64,000 bases of DNA from Aralia elata. Taxonomy: Eukaryota > Streptophyta > Magnoliopsida > Apiales > Araliaceae. Of the stretch, positions 12,301 through 23,297 are shown one piece after another. Position 1 is the first letter of the stretch. The number at the start of each line of letters is the position of its first letter. Below the pieces are notes generated by a model. That model worked only from the letters and a program-made list of their open reading frames with translations, was not told where the DNA came from and did not search any database. The stretch lies in NCBI GenBank assembly GCA_034770075.1, contig CM068380.1:26474005-26538004 (forward strand), written 5' to 3'. The position numbers were made by a program, and so were the translations under genes.

Positions 12301-13360
12301 CAATATGAGATAAGAGTTGTTATATTGTAAACCATTATATGAAGCCTTTTTAGTGGCTAATTGGTATTTTATTGTTAAATAAATTGTGTAGGATATTTGA
12401 AGGACGAACCATCATAATTTGGCAAGGAACGCTTAAAGGCAAGTTCTTTCAGTAACTTATTGACTTGTTTAAATGTATTGATGTACATGACTTGATTACT
12501 AAATCTTTCACTATTATGTGGATTATATGCGAATATGATTAAAGTGTGCACAATGTGCAATTATGTGACTATATTGTTCTATGTGGAACTTGAATTATTG
12601 TAAATGTACAATGTGAGATGCATGAGGTATGCAATGAGATGCATGATGCATATATATAGATGAATTGCATAAGATTTATAATGCATGAGTAAGATGCATA
12701 GTATGAGAATCATGATGCATGGATAAATGCAAACTTATGTGTTACGTGAAGCATGAAATGTGAAAACTGTTAGTTCTTGCTGAGCCGTCGTGCTCATTCT
12801 TGCAAAAATAAAAACTTTTGCAGATTTACGATGCAATGCAATATCTTGATATCGTGATGATAAGGATTAGAGGCGCATGGAAACAGGAAGGTTTCTAAAT
12901 GTCCCTTTACTGTAATTATTTTAGCTATGATGACGGTAGATGATGTACGTGAATTTGACTATGTAAACCCTGAGTTAGAAATGAAGGTTATCCATTATAG
13001 TATTTATGATGTGATTATGTTAGTTACTTGTTATAGTAAACTACAAGGATGTCGATGTTGTATAAAGGACATTTTTATAACGAATGTATTGGTTATTGAA
13101 TAACCTTGCGAATATTCAGGGATTGGATAAAGTCAGAATCTGAACCTTGCGTTCACACATGAGATATTGTAAAGGATCATGGTATTTATTCAACCTTGGT
13201 CATAAGTGTTTTATTTAAGGTCTTCGTGCCTGGGATTAGATGAGGATATGTTGTTATATTATTGTAATTACATACATGTAGTAAGCCCATGTGGTATGGG
13301 TAGTACCGTGACGCGCGGGAACCGGGTTCAAGGTAAGACCCGAGTTTCGGGGGCGTTACA
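9315..13360 (+). repeat. LARD 3' LTR (4046 bp)
   Basis: Pairs with 2472-6513 along its whole length with scattered substitutions and small indels. It ends ...GCGTTACA at 13360, followed by the TSD copy tttcc. It contains no recognisable gene. Confidence 0.93.
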
Positions 13361-13365
13361 TTTCC

Positions 13366-14477
13366 AGAGTCAGAATGTTGAATGCCGCGATGCCCATTCC
13401 TAGATCCGTGGTGCTAAGGAGAGAGCTGCGACACTGTGTTAGAGAGCAGTGGTGCTCGGGGCTTCAGCTGATGCGGATTTTGACGATTTTGGCACATTTT
13501 TGACTTGGGATTGGATTGGGATGCCTACTTTTGATAAGTTTTAACTTGAGATCGATAAATACTCATCATGAGACATGATTTGGGGAGACTAACACTCTAT
13601 AGAGGAGAATAACGTCCGCCTAACATCTAACACACATCAAAGCTAGGGTTTCTCATTAGCTTTCAAGTAGCAAGAAGGAGTGCAAGGATTAAAGGAGGAA
13701 TTGGAGAGTCTGCGTGACACAGTTTTTGTTTTCTTTTATCTTCATTTTATTTGTGTAATCTAAGATGTTACTTGGTTTATTGATGATGTTTTATTCATAT
13801 TGAGATTGCAATTGAACCCAATGTTTAGTTAAATTAATTTATTCTCGTTCTTGGTTATTGTTGATTATTTTTGAATTGTTTATCATGTTTTTTGCTTCAT
13901 GAATGATTGTCTAGCTAGCAATTATTGTGATAACTTATATGAAATTGGACGATGGACTATAAGTTTAGATCTGAATATGATAACTTGTGATTAGTAATTC
14001 TTCCTCGGAGTTAATGCTAATTTTTAGACGGGATAGGAATATATCTGTAGACTACAAGCAATATGTTGAGAATGATACTTAATAAATTTATTATTATTAT
14101 TATTTTTCATAGGAATATAATAAAATTAATAATAATAGATATGCTATATAATTATTTGGAAAATGATTATACAAACTATTAGTGATTTTCTGTTGACATT
14201 CTAAATAATCAATTTAATGATATTTAGACAAGACATTGGGGGAAATTGTAATCTTAACTATTAAATTTGATTTTTATCCTTGTAGTAATTTATTTTTAAT
14301 TAGTTAATTTGAAATCCTAAAATTCATTGGTTTAAATAAGATTGAATTGATACAAAGTTAATACTTGAATTAATATTATTAGCATATTCTTCGTGAGATC
14401 GAAACTTTACTTACTCTTTATTACTTGTTGACTACGTATACTTGCGTGTAAATTGTCAATACCAATTGGCGACAACA
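13366..14477 (+). repeat. Element A 3' LTR, right part
   Basis: Continues the LTR interrupted at 2471. Landmarks shared with other Athila-type LTRs are the 'gggataggaatata' block near 14031 and the 'cgtatacttgcgtgt' block near 14435, which recurs as 'cgcaagtatacg' in the D and E LTRs. The end is placed at ...GACAACA (14477), where homology to copia pol begins. Total LTR length without the LARD is about 1.69 kb. Non-coding. Confidence 0.78.
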
Positions 14478-14711
14478 GTTATACTATTGATAGTAAAGCA
14501 TATAAAGTATTTAATAAAAGGTTATTAAATGTTGAAGTATCAATTCATGTTACATTTAAAGAAACTGACACTAAGAAGCCAAGTAAGGCTACCATGTTTG
14601 ATGAAATCGTAGTACATGATCTAGAAAACGTAGAATATGAGGACCTTACGATCAAAGAGCCAACGATCGTAGAGCCAGAGTAAGAAATCGTAGACTTAGA
14701 AACTCCTAAGT
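14478..14711 (+). pseudogene. Fragment of a copia pol (integrase C-terminal region)
   Basis: The frame reads DSKAYKVFNKR...VEVSIHVTF..., matching DSKVYRVFNKE...MEVSIHITF in element G at 24513-24590. This is the segment after the integrase core in Ty1/copia polyproteins. About 75 codons survive, followed by CGTAG-rich sequence like that after the same point in G, before it is cut off by the family-B LTR. It is an old SIRE-like copia into which neighbours inserted. It is non-functional. Confidence 0.75.
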
Positions 14712-16326
14712 TGGGAACTGGGAAGCTGTCATCAAGCAATTCAAAATTAACCTCATTTTTACTCTACGAATTCAAATAATAAGCACAGTAGCAAGTAAGG
14801 ATCGATCCCACAGAGAATGATATTATTTCTAATCTATTCTAATGTTTCTAACTATAAATAATAAATAAAAGATTGGGGGTTTTGAATTATGATTAACTAA
14901 AGAAAACAAAGTTAAACTAATAAAGATAATCAAATAAATTAAAGCTTCAGTTCTTTAGTTCAGTTCCACCAATTAACAGAAACAACATAATCAAGTTAAC
15001 ATTATTTCTTCCTTCCATAAGATTAATAGCCCTAGGCAACAACAAACTCTGCTACCCGAAATTCCTCTTAGATTATCACTTAACGAAATAAGCCCTTCAT
15101 AAGATTCTAACCATTATATAACCTAAAAAAAGCTCTCTAGATTTAATATAACAGCAACATTAAAAACTAAGGAATTAGATTATTCCAAGCAACAAACAAA
15201 TAAGCTCGGTTTGTTTAACCTATCTTCTGATAACCATAGTAATAACCAAAAGCTTGACCATAATTAGTATCACTAAATGCTACCTATGACTAGGAACAAT
15301 ATCAATTACGTAATACTCTTCCTTAATCTAACAGATGATATTAATCAAATTAATCTAACTAGCCACATCAAATTAATCAAATCAAATCAAATAACATATA
15401 AACAGTTAAAACAGATTATCAAAATAAATTTCATATACGAAGGAATTAACAACGAAACTCAATTATACTATTAACTGAAAATAAGGTTCCACATCCCCTT
15501 AGAACTGAATAAAAATAAACTAGCCTATATAGGATGATAATCTAGGATGCCCCCAACTGAGTACAAGTTAAAGGTATTTATAGATGCTTTGAAACCTAGA
15601 AGAATTCTAATTCTATTCTAATTCGGAAGTATTCACTTTGCAGATATGGTAGGCTTCTAAATCTTTGTCAATCTCTAGAATCCAGCTTTAGGTAACTTCC
15701 TTATTAAATTAGAATTTAGTTTTTCAAAACCAAATCTTCTTCAGTTTCCTTTTTCAATTCCAGTTCGTACTCAGTTTCCATATTAAACTTCAACTCAGAT
15801 TCCATATCAGACTCTACTTCCCATAATTAGCTCCAGTTTCCTTTTATGATTACAATTTCATCTCCAAATCCCCATACGAATTGGACTCTAGCACTCCATT
15901 ACTCCAAATCCTACTCAGAATCAAAATCCAAAAGTCAACTCACAAATCAACCCACACAATCGTAGAGTAGAGCCTCTCAGCAGACAAACGTAGAGTGACA
16001 AATCGTAGAGTGAAACTCTTCTCTCGGAATCGTAAAGTCAATTTTCGTCAGTCGTAGAGTAACTTAGCCACTGAGCTGAAACCATAGAGTAGAATAGTCT
16101 TTCATAGAGAATATGTCGTAGAGCATACAAATCGTCGAACATGAAATCTGGACGTAGAGTATTTTTGCAAAAAACATAAAACTTGACATTAAACTCCATA
16201 TTTTGTAAACTCATTCCAATTCTTTATAAGATCTATAAACACCTTAATTAAGCTCATAAACACATAAAATATATAATAATACTAAGCATAAAGGAACTAA
16301 AAATATAGAATATTTTGCACCTATCA
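14712..16326 (-). repeat. Element B 3' LTR (Athila/Tat-type gypsy, 1615 bp)
   Basis: Read on the minus strand it starts TGATAGGTGC directly after a purine tract and ends ...AGTTCCCA. It is homologous to 1-1115. It carries an array of CGTAGAGT words on the plus strand: exact copies at 15961, 15989, 16004, 16053 and 16153, an ACTCTACG at 14761, and several one-base variants. The 65-codon frame at 15277-15474 is not conserved in the homologous LTR and is not taken as a gene. Confidence 0.82.
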
Positions 16327-16365
16327 AACTCTCCCACACTTAGTCTTTACATGTCCTCATGTAAA
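16327..16365 (-). promoter_or_regulatory. Element B polypurine tract and AGGA-loop hairpin (HP2)
   Basis: On the minus strand, TTTACATG-AGGA-CATGTAAA (16346-16365) is a perfect 8-bp stem. A few nucleotides later comes the PPT TAAGTGTGGGAGAGTT (16327-16342), then the LTR. Confidence 0.82.
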
Positions 16366-16833
16366 CATAAATCAAAAACTTATCTGACTTGGACCAACCA
16401 AACTTTCAAATGCCTCAATAACATCACTGAATAATAATACTGATCACAAAAACTTCCAACTCACAATTAACAACTTTGTCATTCCCCATACAAAACATCC
16501 TCCAAATGAGGACATATCCACATAAATATTACTCCTATCAACACAAATACACAACTAAGCTATATGGAACAACAATTGTGCACACTGACTCAAAACTCAA
16601 AACCTGAATATCCTGCAATCCTTTTTGGCAAAAGAACCTGTAATTTCTACTTTCTTAGGTGAATGTATTTTTTGCTCCATTTCACCTTTCACATTTTTTC
16701 CTTTTCAAGTGAGTGCATTTTATGCTCCATCTCACTTATTTGCTTCCCAGCGAGTGTGTTTTACATTCCTTCTCGCTTCTTGTGTTTATGGGTGACTACG
16801 TTTTACGCTCCTTCTCAACCCACCACAAGACAT
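16366..16833 (-). other. Element B 3' untranslated internal region
   Basis: AT-rich, no recognisable coding sequence. It contains four HP1 hairpins (16657-16822) and is cut at 16833 by the LTR of element D; gacat at 16829-16833 is the candidate TSD, its partner being outside the window. The rest of B must lie beyond the window's right edge. Confidence 0.65.
16657..16822 (-). other. Four copies of the 17-nt-core hairpin (HP1) of element B
   Basis: Copies: 16657-16687 (arms AGGTGAA/TTCACCT), 16707-16737 (AAGTGAG/CTCACTT), 16749-16777 (AGCGAG/CTCGCT) and 16789-16822 (TGGGT/ACCCA with a bulge). The first three enclose exactly 17 nt; read on the minus strand these are variants of ATGGAGCGTAAAACGCA. 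The arms differ in sequence but still pair, which argues for selected RNA structure. Confidence 0.72.
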
Positions 16834-17790
16834 TGTTGCTCGATTTTGCAATCAATAAAATACGCGCAAGTATACGCGGTCTACAAGTAATATATAGTAA
16901 GTAGAGTGTCAAATCCACAAGAAAACAATGCTAATAATTATCAACTACCAATTTTATGTCAATTTAATCTTAATTAAAACAAATGATTGTATTTTGTGAT
17001 TTGTTAAACAATTAATCTAACAAGTGAAATTATAAATAGAAGTTGATTTGTTTTTCTGTTTATAATGTAAAACAAGCTAAGGTCACAATTTCCCCCAATG
17101 CAAGGCTTAATCTCCTAACTTCCCCTTTAAATTAGTAAATCATACGAATAGATAACCGAGAACTTAAAGCAATTATACACCTCTTTCGATAGTAGTATAA
17201 ATATATCATGTTTAATTAAAACATTATATTCTTATGTGAATTAAATTAAACAAGAGTCATTAAGGATACATTCTCAATCTGGCTACGCATGGCATTTAAG
17301 TATATTCCTATCCTACCTGCAAATTATGTATTCACTCCTATAGAGAAAAGTCCATAACATATGTTTTCGTATTGGTGATCTGAGTTTTATAATCCATTAT
17401 CCAATTTTGTATAAAACATCACATGAATAACTTTTCAGTTAATCCATACATTAAGCATACAAAATGAAAATCCATTTAAACATGATTCACGAGAAATAAA
17501 AGGAAAAAAATTTAATTAACACTATACATGCAGTTCCATTATAACCTTAGAATAAGAAATTAGTTCGTAACTGTGAAAATAAATATAACTGACAGAGAAC
17601 TTAACATCATTGGATTATACAAATTAAGGAAGAAATTAGAGAAATAAATTATATAAGAATAACTTTAATCTCAAAAACTCCCTTGACAATGAATAATCCT
17701 CCTTCTTCGTAGTTAATTAGCTTCCACCTTGGTTGCAATGTTTCCATAATTGCTACAAAGCTTCAGCCCTTAATCCTTGTTTGCTCCGAA
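16834..17790 (-). repeat. Element D 3' LTR, distal part
   Basis: On the minus strand this is the end of D's LTR, terminating ...GAGCAACA at 16834. It includes the Athila-type 'cgcaagtatacgcggtctacaagtaat' region near 16865. It is interrupted at 17790 by copia F (TSD ccgaa at 17786-17790 and 39539-39543) and continues at 39544-40218. Non-coding. Confidence 0.8.
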
Positions 17791-19501
17791 TGAAAGTAGT
17801 ATGCACACAAGTCAATCATATTTGATATGATGTAGCATATACTTTGTAATCTTATTTATTTATTAATATAAAAAAATTAATTTATTAAAAGACATTTTAC
17901 TTTATCTACATGGTGTTGTTATATTAAATGTGATAAATCCATAGTTTTGAGCAATACTTTTAGAATCATGATGGTGATCATGCTAATGAGATCTAAATTC
18001 TAGATAGCTCACAAACTAAAATTGTTCCTAATAATTGGATTACTAAAAAGAGAATTAGTGAATCCGGATAGATTAGTACATACGTTGCTTGCTCTTATGA
18101 AGAGGATGATTGATCTCATAATTATTTGTGTGGAGACATTAAAGTAAGTATGTAGGTACTTATTGGAGAATAAGTTCACTGAACATGGCTCGCTAAGGAA
18201 TACCTAATAGAGTTTTACTCGACTGTCAATAGGAATTCCTCTAGTGATAGTAGTACAAGTGATCCTTGGACTTGAGATCATCATAGTATCTTGTGTATAT
18301 GATGAGTTATACTTTGACATGTTCTTTAAGACCTTTAGAGTATATCAAAGGGTATGATTGGGTATAATAAGTTATACATGGAGATAGGTGAATGATCAAC
18401 AAAGAATCTATCACGTCTAGTAAAAGATGTGAATGTCCTATGTGATTCGATAAATGATAACTCAGTAGTACTTGACCAAGGCAGAATGAAATTAGAAAGG
18501 AGTTTCTAATTTGCATTATTTAAAGTTGTGCATTTGGGAATCGAAATACATATAATTAAATAAAATAAGACTTGACAGTAAATCCATGTCTTATATTTAA
18601 TTGGGACATTGTATGGTAGAAGGATTAAATTGTACGGTAACTATTCACTGAAAGGTTCTTTTGTGATTAATGTTGAAATCTATATTATCTGGAAAGTTGT
18701 TGATCGCTAAGGGGGTTACCCTTATTGTAGAATAAATATTATTTATTTAAATAAATTAAATAGTTTAATTTATTTATTTAAATAAGGTTAGAATTGTTCT
18801 AATTGATTTATTCACAACCGGTTTAATATGGAGAACCTAAAGGGTCACAACGCAAAAGAAAAATATTTGTTTAAGAAACAAATGGCGTAATTGTAATAAT
18901 AAGTTAAGTGTATTTAATTTAATCTATGGAGATAGAATAAATTAAATAGCTTAATATTTATTATTTAATATTTTAGAAATATTAAATATAAATTAATAAG
19001 AGGAGTCTTATTATTATTACTATTACTATTATTTAATTCCTAATAGGGATTGAGAATTAATTAATAGAAGTACTCTCTCATGAATTCCTAATTAGATTAG
19101 GAGTTTAATTAGAATAGAAACTCTAATCCGAAATAGTTTAGGAAAGGGGTTTCCTACATCTATAAATAAGAGAGGTCTTATCATAGATTATAGTTACACA
19201 CTCTTGCATAAGAATTCTGGAGAGTACTTGCAATTTCTATAGAGATAGAAACTAGGGTTTTGCCAACACCCATCTTCCTGAACAAATATTATACCTTGGT
19301 GGATCACCTCTAGAGGCCAAACACTTGGGTGGCTAATGTTGATCAAGCGAAGGAATTTAATCGGTGGAATTCAAGGAGAATACGAAGGAATTAGAGGTGA
19401 ACTTGTACTCGAAGAAGCTTTGATTCACGAGGGTATATGTCTCTATCTCTATCTTTTTCGTTTATTCGATAATTGAACACAAGGAAAGATCATGGCGATG
19501 G
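17791..19501 (+). repeat. Copia F 5' LTR, left part
   Basis: Pairs with 37758-39480. Interrupted at 19501 by element G, whose TSD gatgg is at 19497-19501. A 69-codon minus-strand frame (18307-18516) occurs in both LTRs only because the LTRs are copies. Non-coding. Confidence 0.92.
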
Positions 19502-21129
19502 TGTTAGGAATCACATGTTTTAATTTGATGTTGTGATATTAATGTATATGTGTTTCAGTAGCTGAATTGTAAAGTCCTTACAAAGATTTGATGTACAAAG
19601 ACTTAGATAGAAAAGATCAAACTTGTCAGGTTGATCTAAATGATAAGGCTAGACTGATCGTTGTGTACTACACAAGTCATCATAAAGCATCCAGCGAAGG
19701 ATCGTAGAGTAGTCAACTAGCTTGGAGTTCAGTCAGCTTTAAGGTACGCAAAGTCTGCCAGGCAAACGTATAGTGAAGCTCGGTCAGTCACAGAGCTCTC
19801 TCTCGGCATCGTAGAGTTGGACCAGGCTAACGTAGACTGAAGCTCGGTTAATCACAGAGCTCTCTCTCGGCATCGTAGAGTTGGACCAAACTAATGTAGG
19901 GTGAAGCTTAACTAGTCACATCGTAGAGTTGGGTCAGGCAAACGTAGAGTAAAAATTGACCAGACAAACGCAGAGTGACTCGGCAGATCGTAGAGTCACA
20001 TCTGTATTAGCAAGACGACAGTTCTCAAGAAGATAAAGGAGCAAAACTTTGATACTATCTCTAAGTGATCCAAACGCAACATGAAAGATCACAATGAACG
20101 GCTGCAAGAATCAAGTCTCACCAACGGATCATATAATCAGCCAAACACTCTACTATCCTCATTCAGACAAGCAACCAAGGACTGATTTTAATATTCTACG
20201 TTGCCCATATTGACTGATCAGTAGAGTGACCTGCCCAAGATAGTTGTTGAATACTAAATTGAATTGAACGAACAATCAAAGTCAGTGGGGAACAAATAGC
20301 TATGGTTTGCAGATATTCAGAGCACTATCCTTACCACCATCTTGGAGCAAGATAATGGATGCTGACTCACCCCACTACCACGCACAACAAGGAATAAACT
20401 ATTCCTTAGTTCAACAACAAGTCTCAACGGGAATATCAGAGGCATCGATATAAGGTAAACACATTGAAGAAACATATCAAGCAAGTATAACTAAAAGAAA
20501 TCAAATCTGTCAAAATCCTACTCTACGATTAAAGACAAACATCTTGCTTCGTTACTGAGTTCATCAAACCGTATGCTTCAAGAAACTCAGTAGCAACAAA
20601 ATAAACACCCTCAATCAAGTGAAAAGGGTTAACAGGTGACCAACCAAAGTCAAGTGTGTTGGACTTGCTGAGTACCGAAGGGTACAAGAGATTTTAAGGA
20701 TGCGGGTCTTAGTCTACAGAGTTCCAAGGTTACTGGCTTTGAAGAGTACCTAGTGTACTGGAGTTCCGAGGCTACTGGTCTTGAAGGAATCTTAGTGATT
20801 CAAGTTGTAAAGATATCCTTAGTGGATTTGCTACTCAAGGAGTAGAACAGTGGAGTAGGAGTCTTGTGTGCTCCGAACCACTTAAAGTCATGTGTCTTTC
20901 CTTCTCTCTCTCTCTATACTCCATAACTGCTATAACTGTTATATCACTATCTTATCATATCTGTTGTAACTGTCCTATCTTTAAGGGGGATTAAAATCAA
21001 TTATATATTCCGCTGTGCTTAATTAACTTGTTTATTAATCAAGTGTTTTAGAAAAAGAGTTAAAAAGTTTCAAAGTATTTATTCAACCCCCCTCCTTCTA
21101 GATATCTTTTGTGCCTCTGAAAACTAACA
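19502..21129 (+). repeat. Element G 5' LTR (1628 bp)
   Basis: Pairs with 30374-32054. In the first ~280 bp I count 13 or more differences, mostly transitions, so about 94-95% identity by eye. Contains the CGTAGAGT array (19703-19996) and a (CT)n tract near 20903. No gene. Confidence 0.92.
19703..19996 (+). repeat. CGTAGAGT word array in the G 5' LTR
   Basis: Exact copies start at 19703, 19810, 19874, 19922, 19943 and 19989, with near copies such as CGTATAGT, CGTAGACT and CGCAGAGT between them. Spacing is irregular (about 20-110 bp) and flanks partly repeat (CTCTCTCTCGGCAT before, TTGGACCA after). The 3' LTR has seven exact copies at 30640-30906. Confidence 0.85.
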
Positions 21130-21131
21130 AT

Positions 21132-21142
21132 TGGTATCAGAG
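21132..21142 (+). other. Element G primer-binding site
   Basis: TGGTATCAGAG begins 3 nt after the 5' LTR end. It matches the complement of the initiator methionine tRNA 3' end over 11 nt, then diverges. Confidence 0.85.
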
Positions 21143-21183
21143 TAGGTTCTCACTAAGAAAGCTTAACTTGCTTGAGTAGATCA

Positions 21184-23290
21184 ATGACACAAACTAAAAA
21201 TGGCTCTAAGCTAGGTGGAGGAAACAAACCACCTCTTTGAAACAAAAAAAAAATTTGCCAACTGGAAAGTTCGCATACAGGCGTACATAGACGCCATAGA
21301 TGAGGATCTATTTGATGATGTCATCAGCGGGCCCTATGTACCAACAAAGCTAACGCCAACTACTGACGACCCAAACAAAGTCTTAATCAAATTAAGAAAA
21401 TATTGGATAGATGCAGAGAAGAAAGCAGTTCAGCTAGACAAGAGAGCCAAAAACATTTTGTTCATGGCTCTAGAAGATGAGCTGGTTGAAAACGTCGTCA
21501 ACTGCCAAACGGCAAAAGAAGTTTGGGATGCACTGCTGATCATGAATGAAGGGACTTAAGAAGTTATAAAAAACAAACAGTCATTACTCACACAGCAGTA
21601 TAAAATGTTTACCCACATCTCTGGGGAAAACATTACTTCCATATATGAAAGGTTCAACGTGCTGCTCCACTCTCTTCGAGCATTTGGAAAGGTCTATCCA
21701 AAGAAAGATCTCATCATCAAATTCATGAGAGCTTTGCCTAGCAAGTGGGATGCCAAAACCACCGCCATTAGAGAATCAAAAAATCTCCATGAAATGACTA
21801 TGTAGATGTTATATGGCAACCTTCTCACATATGAATTGCAACTAACTCAAAGAGCTGACACATTGTCAAAAGGAAAGAAGAAGGAAAGAGGAATTGCTCT
21901 TAAGGCATCTACATCAAGGAAAGTTGACAAACATGAATCAGATAATGAATCAGATGATGATGAAGAAATCAGCTATGAAGGAGCTGTCATGCTAGTCAGA
22001 CACTTCAAAAGGTTCATCAGCGGAAACAACAGATCAAGGAAATTCAGCAGCAACAATAAAGAACAAGTAAGTGATTTATGCTACAACTGTAAACAACCAG
22101 GTCACTTCATTGCAAACTGTGATAAACCTCTAAGAGAAGAATTAAGAAAGAGTAAGAAGAATCCACATTTGAAGAAAACCCCCAAAGGCTATCATAAGTT
22201 TAAAAAGGGAGATAAAGGTTTTGTAGCTAAGAGTTCATGGAGTGACTCAGAGAATGACTCAAACTATGAGTCAAATGAAGATGAGGAACCACACAAAGCA
22301 AATCTATGCTTACTGGCCAAGGAAAGAAAAGTCAAAGAATTCAAAGTTGATGAGGTATTTGATTTTTACTCTCCTGATTTAACTATTGATGATCTTAGAG
22401 AAGGAATGCATGACTCCATCATAGAACTGCATAAATATATGAAAATGTTCAGGGTTCTATCAAATGACCATTCTCTTCTTCAAGAGGAAAAAGAGAAAGC
22501 AATCATAGAGTTGGAAACTGCTCTACGAACTGCTAACTCTTGCACCAGTCTTGAGGCTGAGAATGCTAATTTGAAACAGATAAATGAACTCTACACTCAG
22601 AAAGAGTTAATTCTAGTCTCTAAGATTCAGGAATTAGAAAAGACAATTTCAATATGGAACAAGTCTTCACTTTATATGGATTCTCTGATCTCTAGCCAAA
22701 GATATGTGGCTAGCAGGTCAGGTCTGGGGTTTTGTAATTCCACTTCAGAATCTACCATAGATAAATATATGGAAGCAAATGGTGATAGTTTCTCTAAGTT
22801 CAATAAGGAAATTGTATTTGTCAAATCCTCACAAACAGTAGGGCCAAGCCATTCAAACTCTGTTGAATCTCACACAAGTCTAGGATTCAAGAGATCAAAG
22901 AGTAAGACAACTTCTACACTTACGCCTCGAAGGATCGTAGAATCTGACAGAACTCACTCTACGAACCAACCTGGCAAGAAACGTAGAGTTCTCTTTAACT
23001 CTATGAGAACTATGAATCGTAGAGTTGTGTGGAAGCCAAAGGAATATAAGCCAAAAGAAAAAGTCGTGGGCCACTACTATCCACACATGCCCAAGATAAA
23101 AAGGAATTCTTACTCACACACAAACATACATTATATTCAATGCTATACATGCTATAAATATGGTCATAAATCTGCAGAATGCTATTTCAATGATTTCTAT
23201 CCTGTACTAAAAAGACCTAAAATCAAGCAGATTTGGGTCCCAAAGGCTACTAACAAATTTGGACCCGAGCAAGTTTGGGTACCAAAATGA
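21184..23290 (+). pseudogene. gag: gag of SIRE-like element G, broken
   Basis: The natural start is probably ATG 21184 (MTQTKNGSKLGG...). It runs out of frame at a poly-A-rich stretch near 21240-21255, and the body continues in another frame from about 21215. In-frame stops lie at 21557-21559 and 21803-21805. The N-terminal half holds the copia Gag core (KFANWKVRIQAY, AKEVWDALL). The C-terminal half has two CX2CX4HX4C zinc knuckles, CYNCKQPGHFIANC (near 22078) and CYTCYKYGHKSAEC (near 23141), which bind RNA. Between them lies an acidic and coiled-coil stretch (LQEEKEKAIIELETAL...). Two separated knuckles and this length fit SIRE Gag. ACTCTACG/CGTAGAGT words at 22956, 22982 and 23018 lie inside the frame. 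Confidence 0.85.
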
Positions 23291-23297
23291 AAGTTAA

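Larger units (their letters stand above)
2472..13360 (+). mobile_element. LARD-like non-autonomous LTR retrotransposon with 4-kb LTRs
   Basis: The two near-identical LTRs are 2472-6513 (4042 bp) and 9315-13360 (4046 bp). Both begin TGTGACAACCCGG and end GGGGGCGTTACA. The internal region is only 2801 bp and I find no gag, protease, RT, RNase H or integrase in it. A PBS matching the initiator-Met tRNA complement follows the 5' LTR and a PPT precedes the 3' LTR. The TSD is tttcc (2467-2471 and 13361-13365). Such architecture defines LARDs, which depend on proteins of an autonomous partner. The AATTTCG-AGGA-CGAAATT module at 9013 is typical of Tekay/Del chromoviruses, so that lineage is the likely partner (inference). 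By eye the LTRs are about 98% identical, so insertion was relatively recent. Confidence 0.93.

Noticed and set aside
18307..18516. 69-codon minus-strand frame repeated at 38274-38483
   Set aside because: Copy pair of the F LTRs, no domain, no coding signature.
19703..19996. CGTAGAGT array as a CRISPR or satellite array
   Set aside because: Unit only 8-10 bp, irregular spacing, spacers partly repeated, inside LTRs of a plant retrotransposon.
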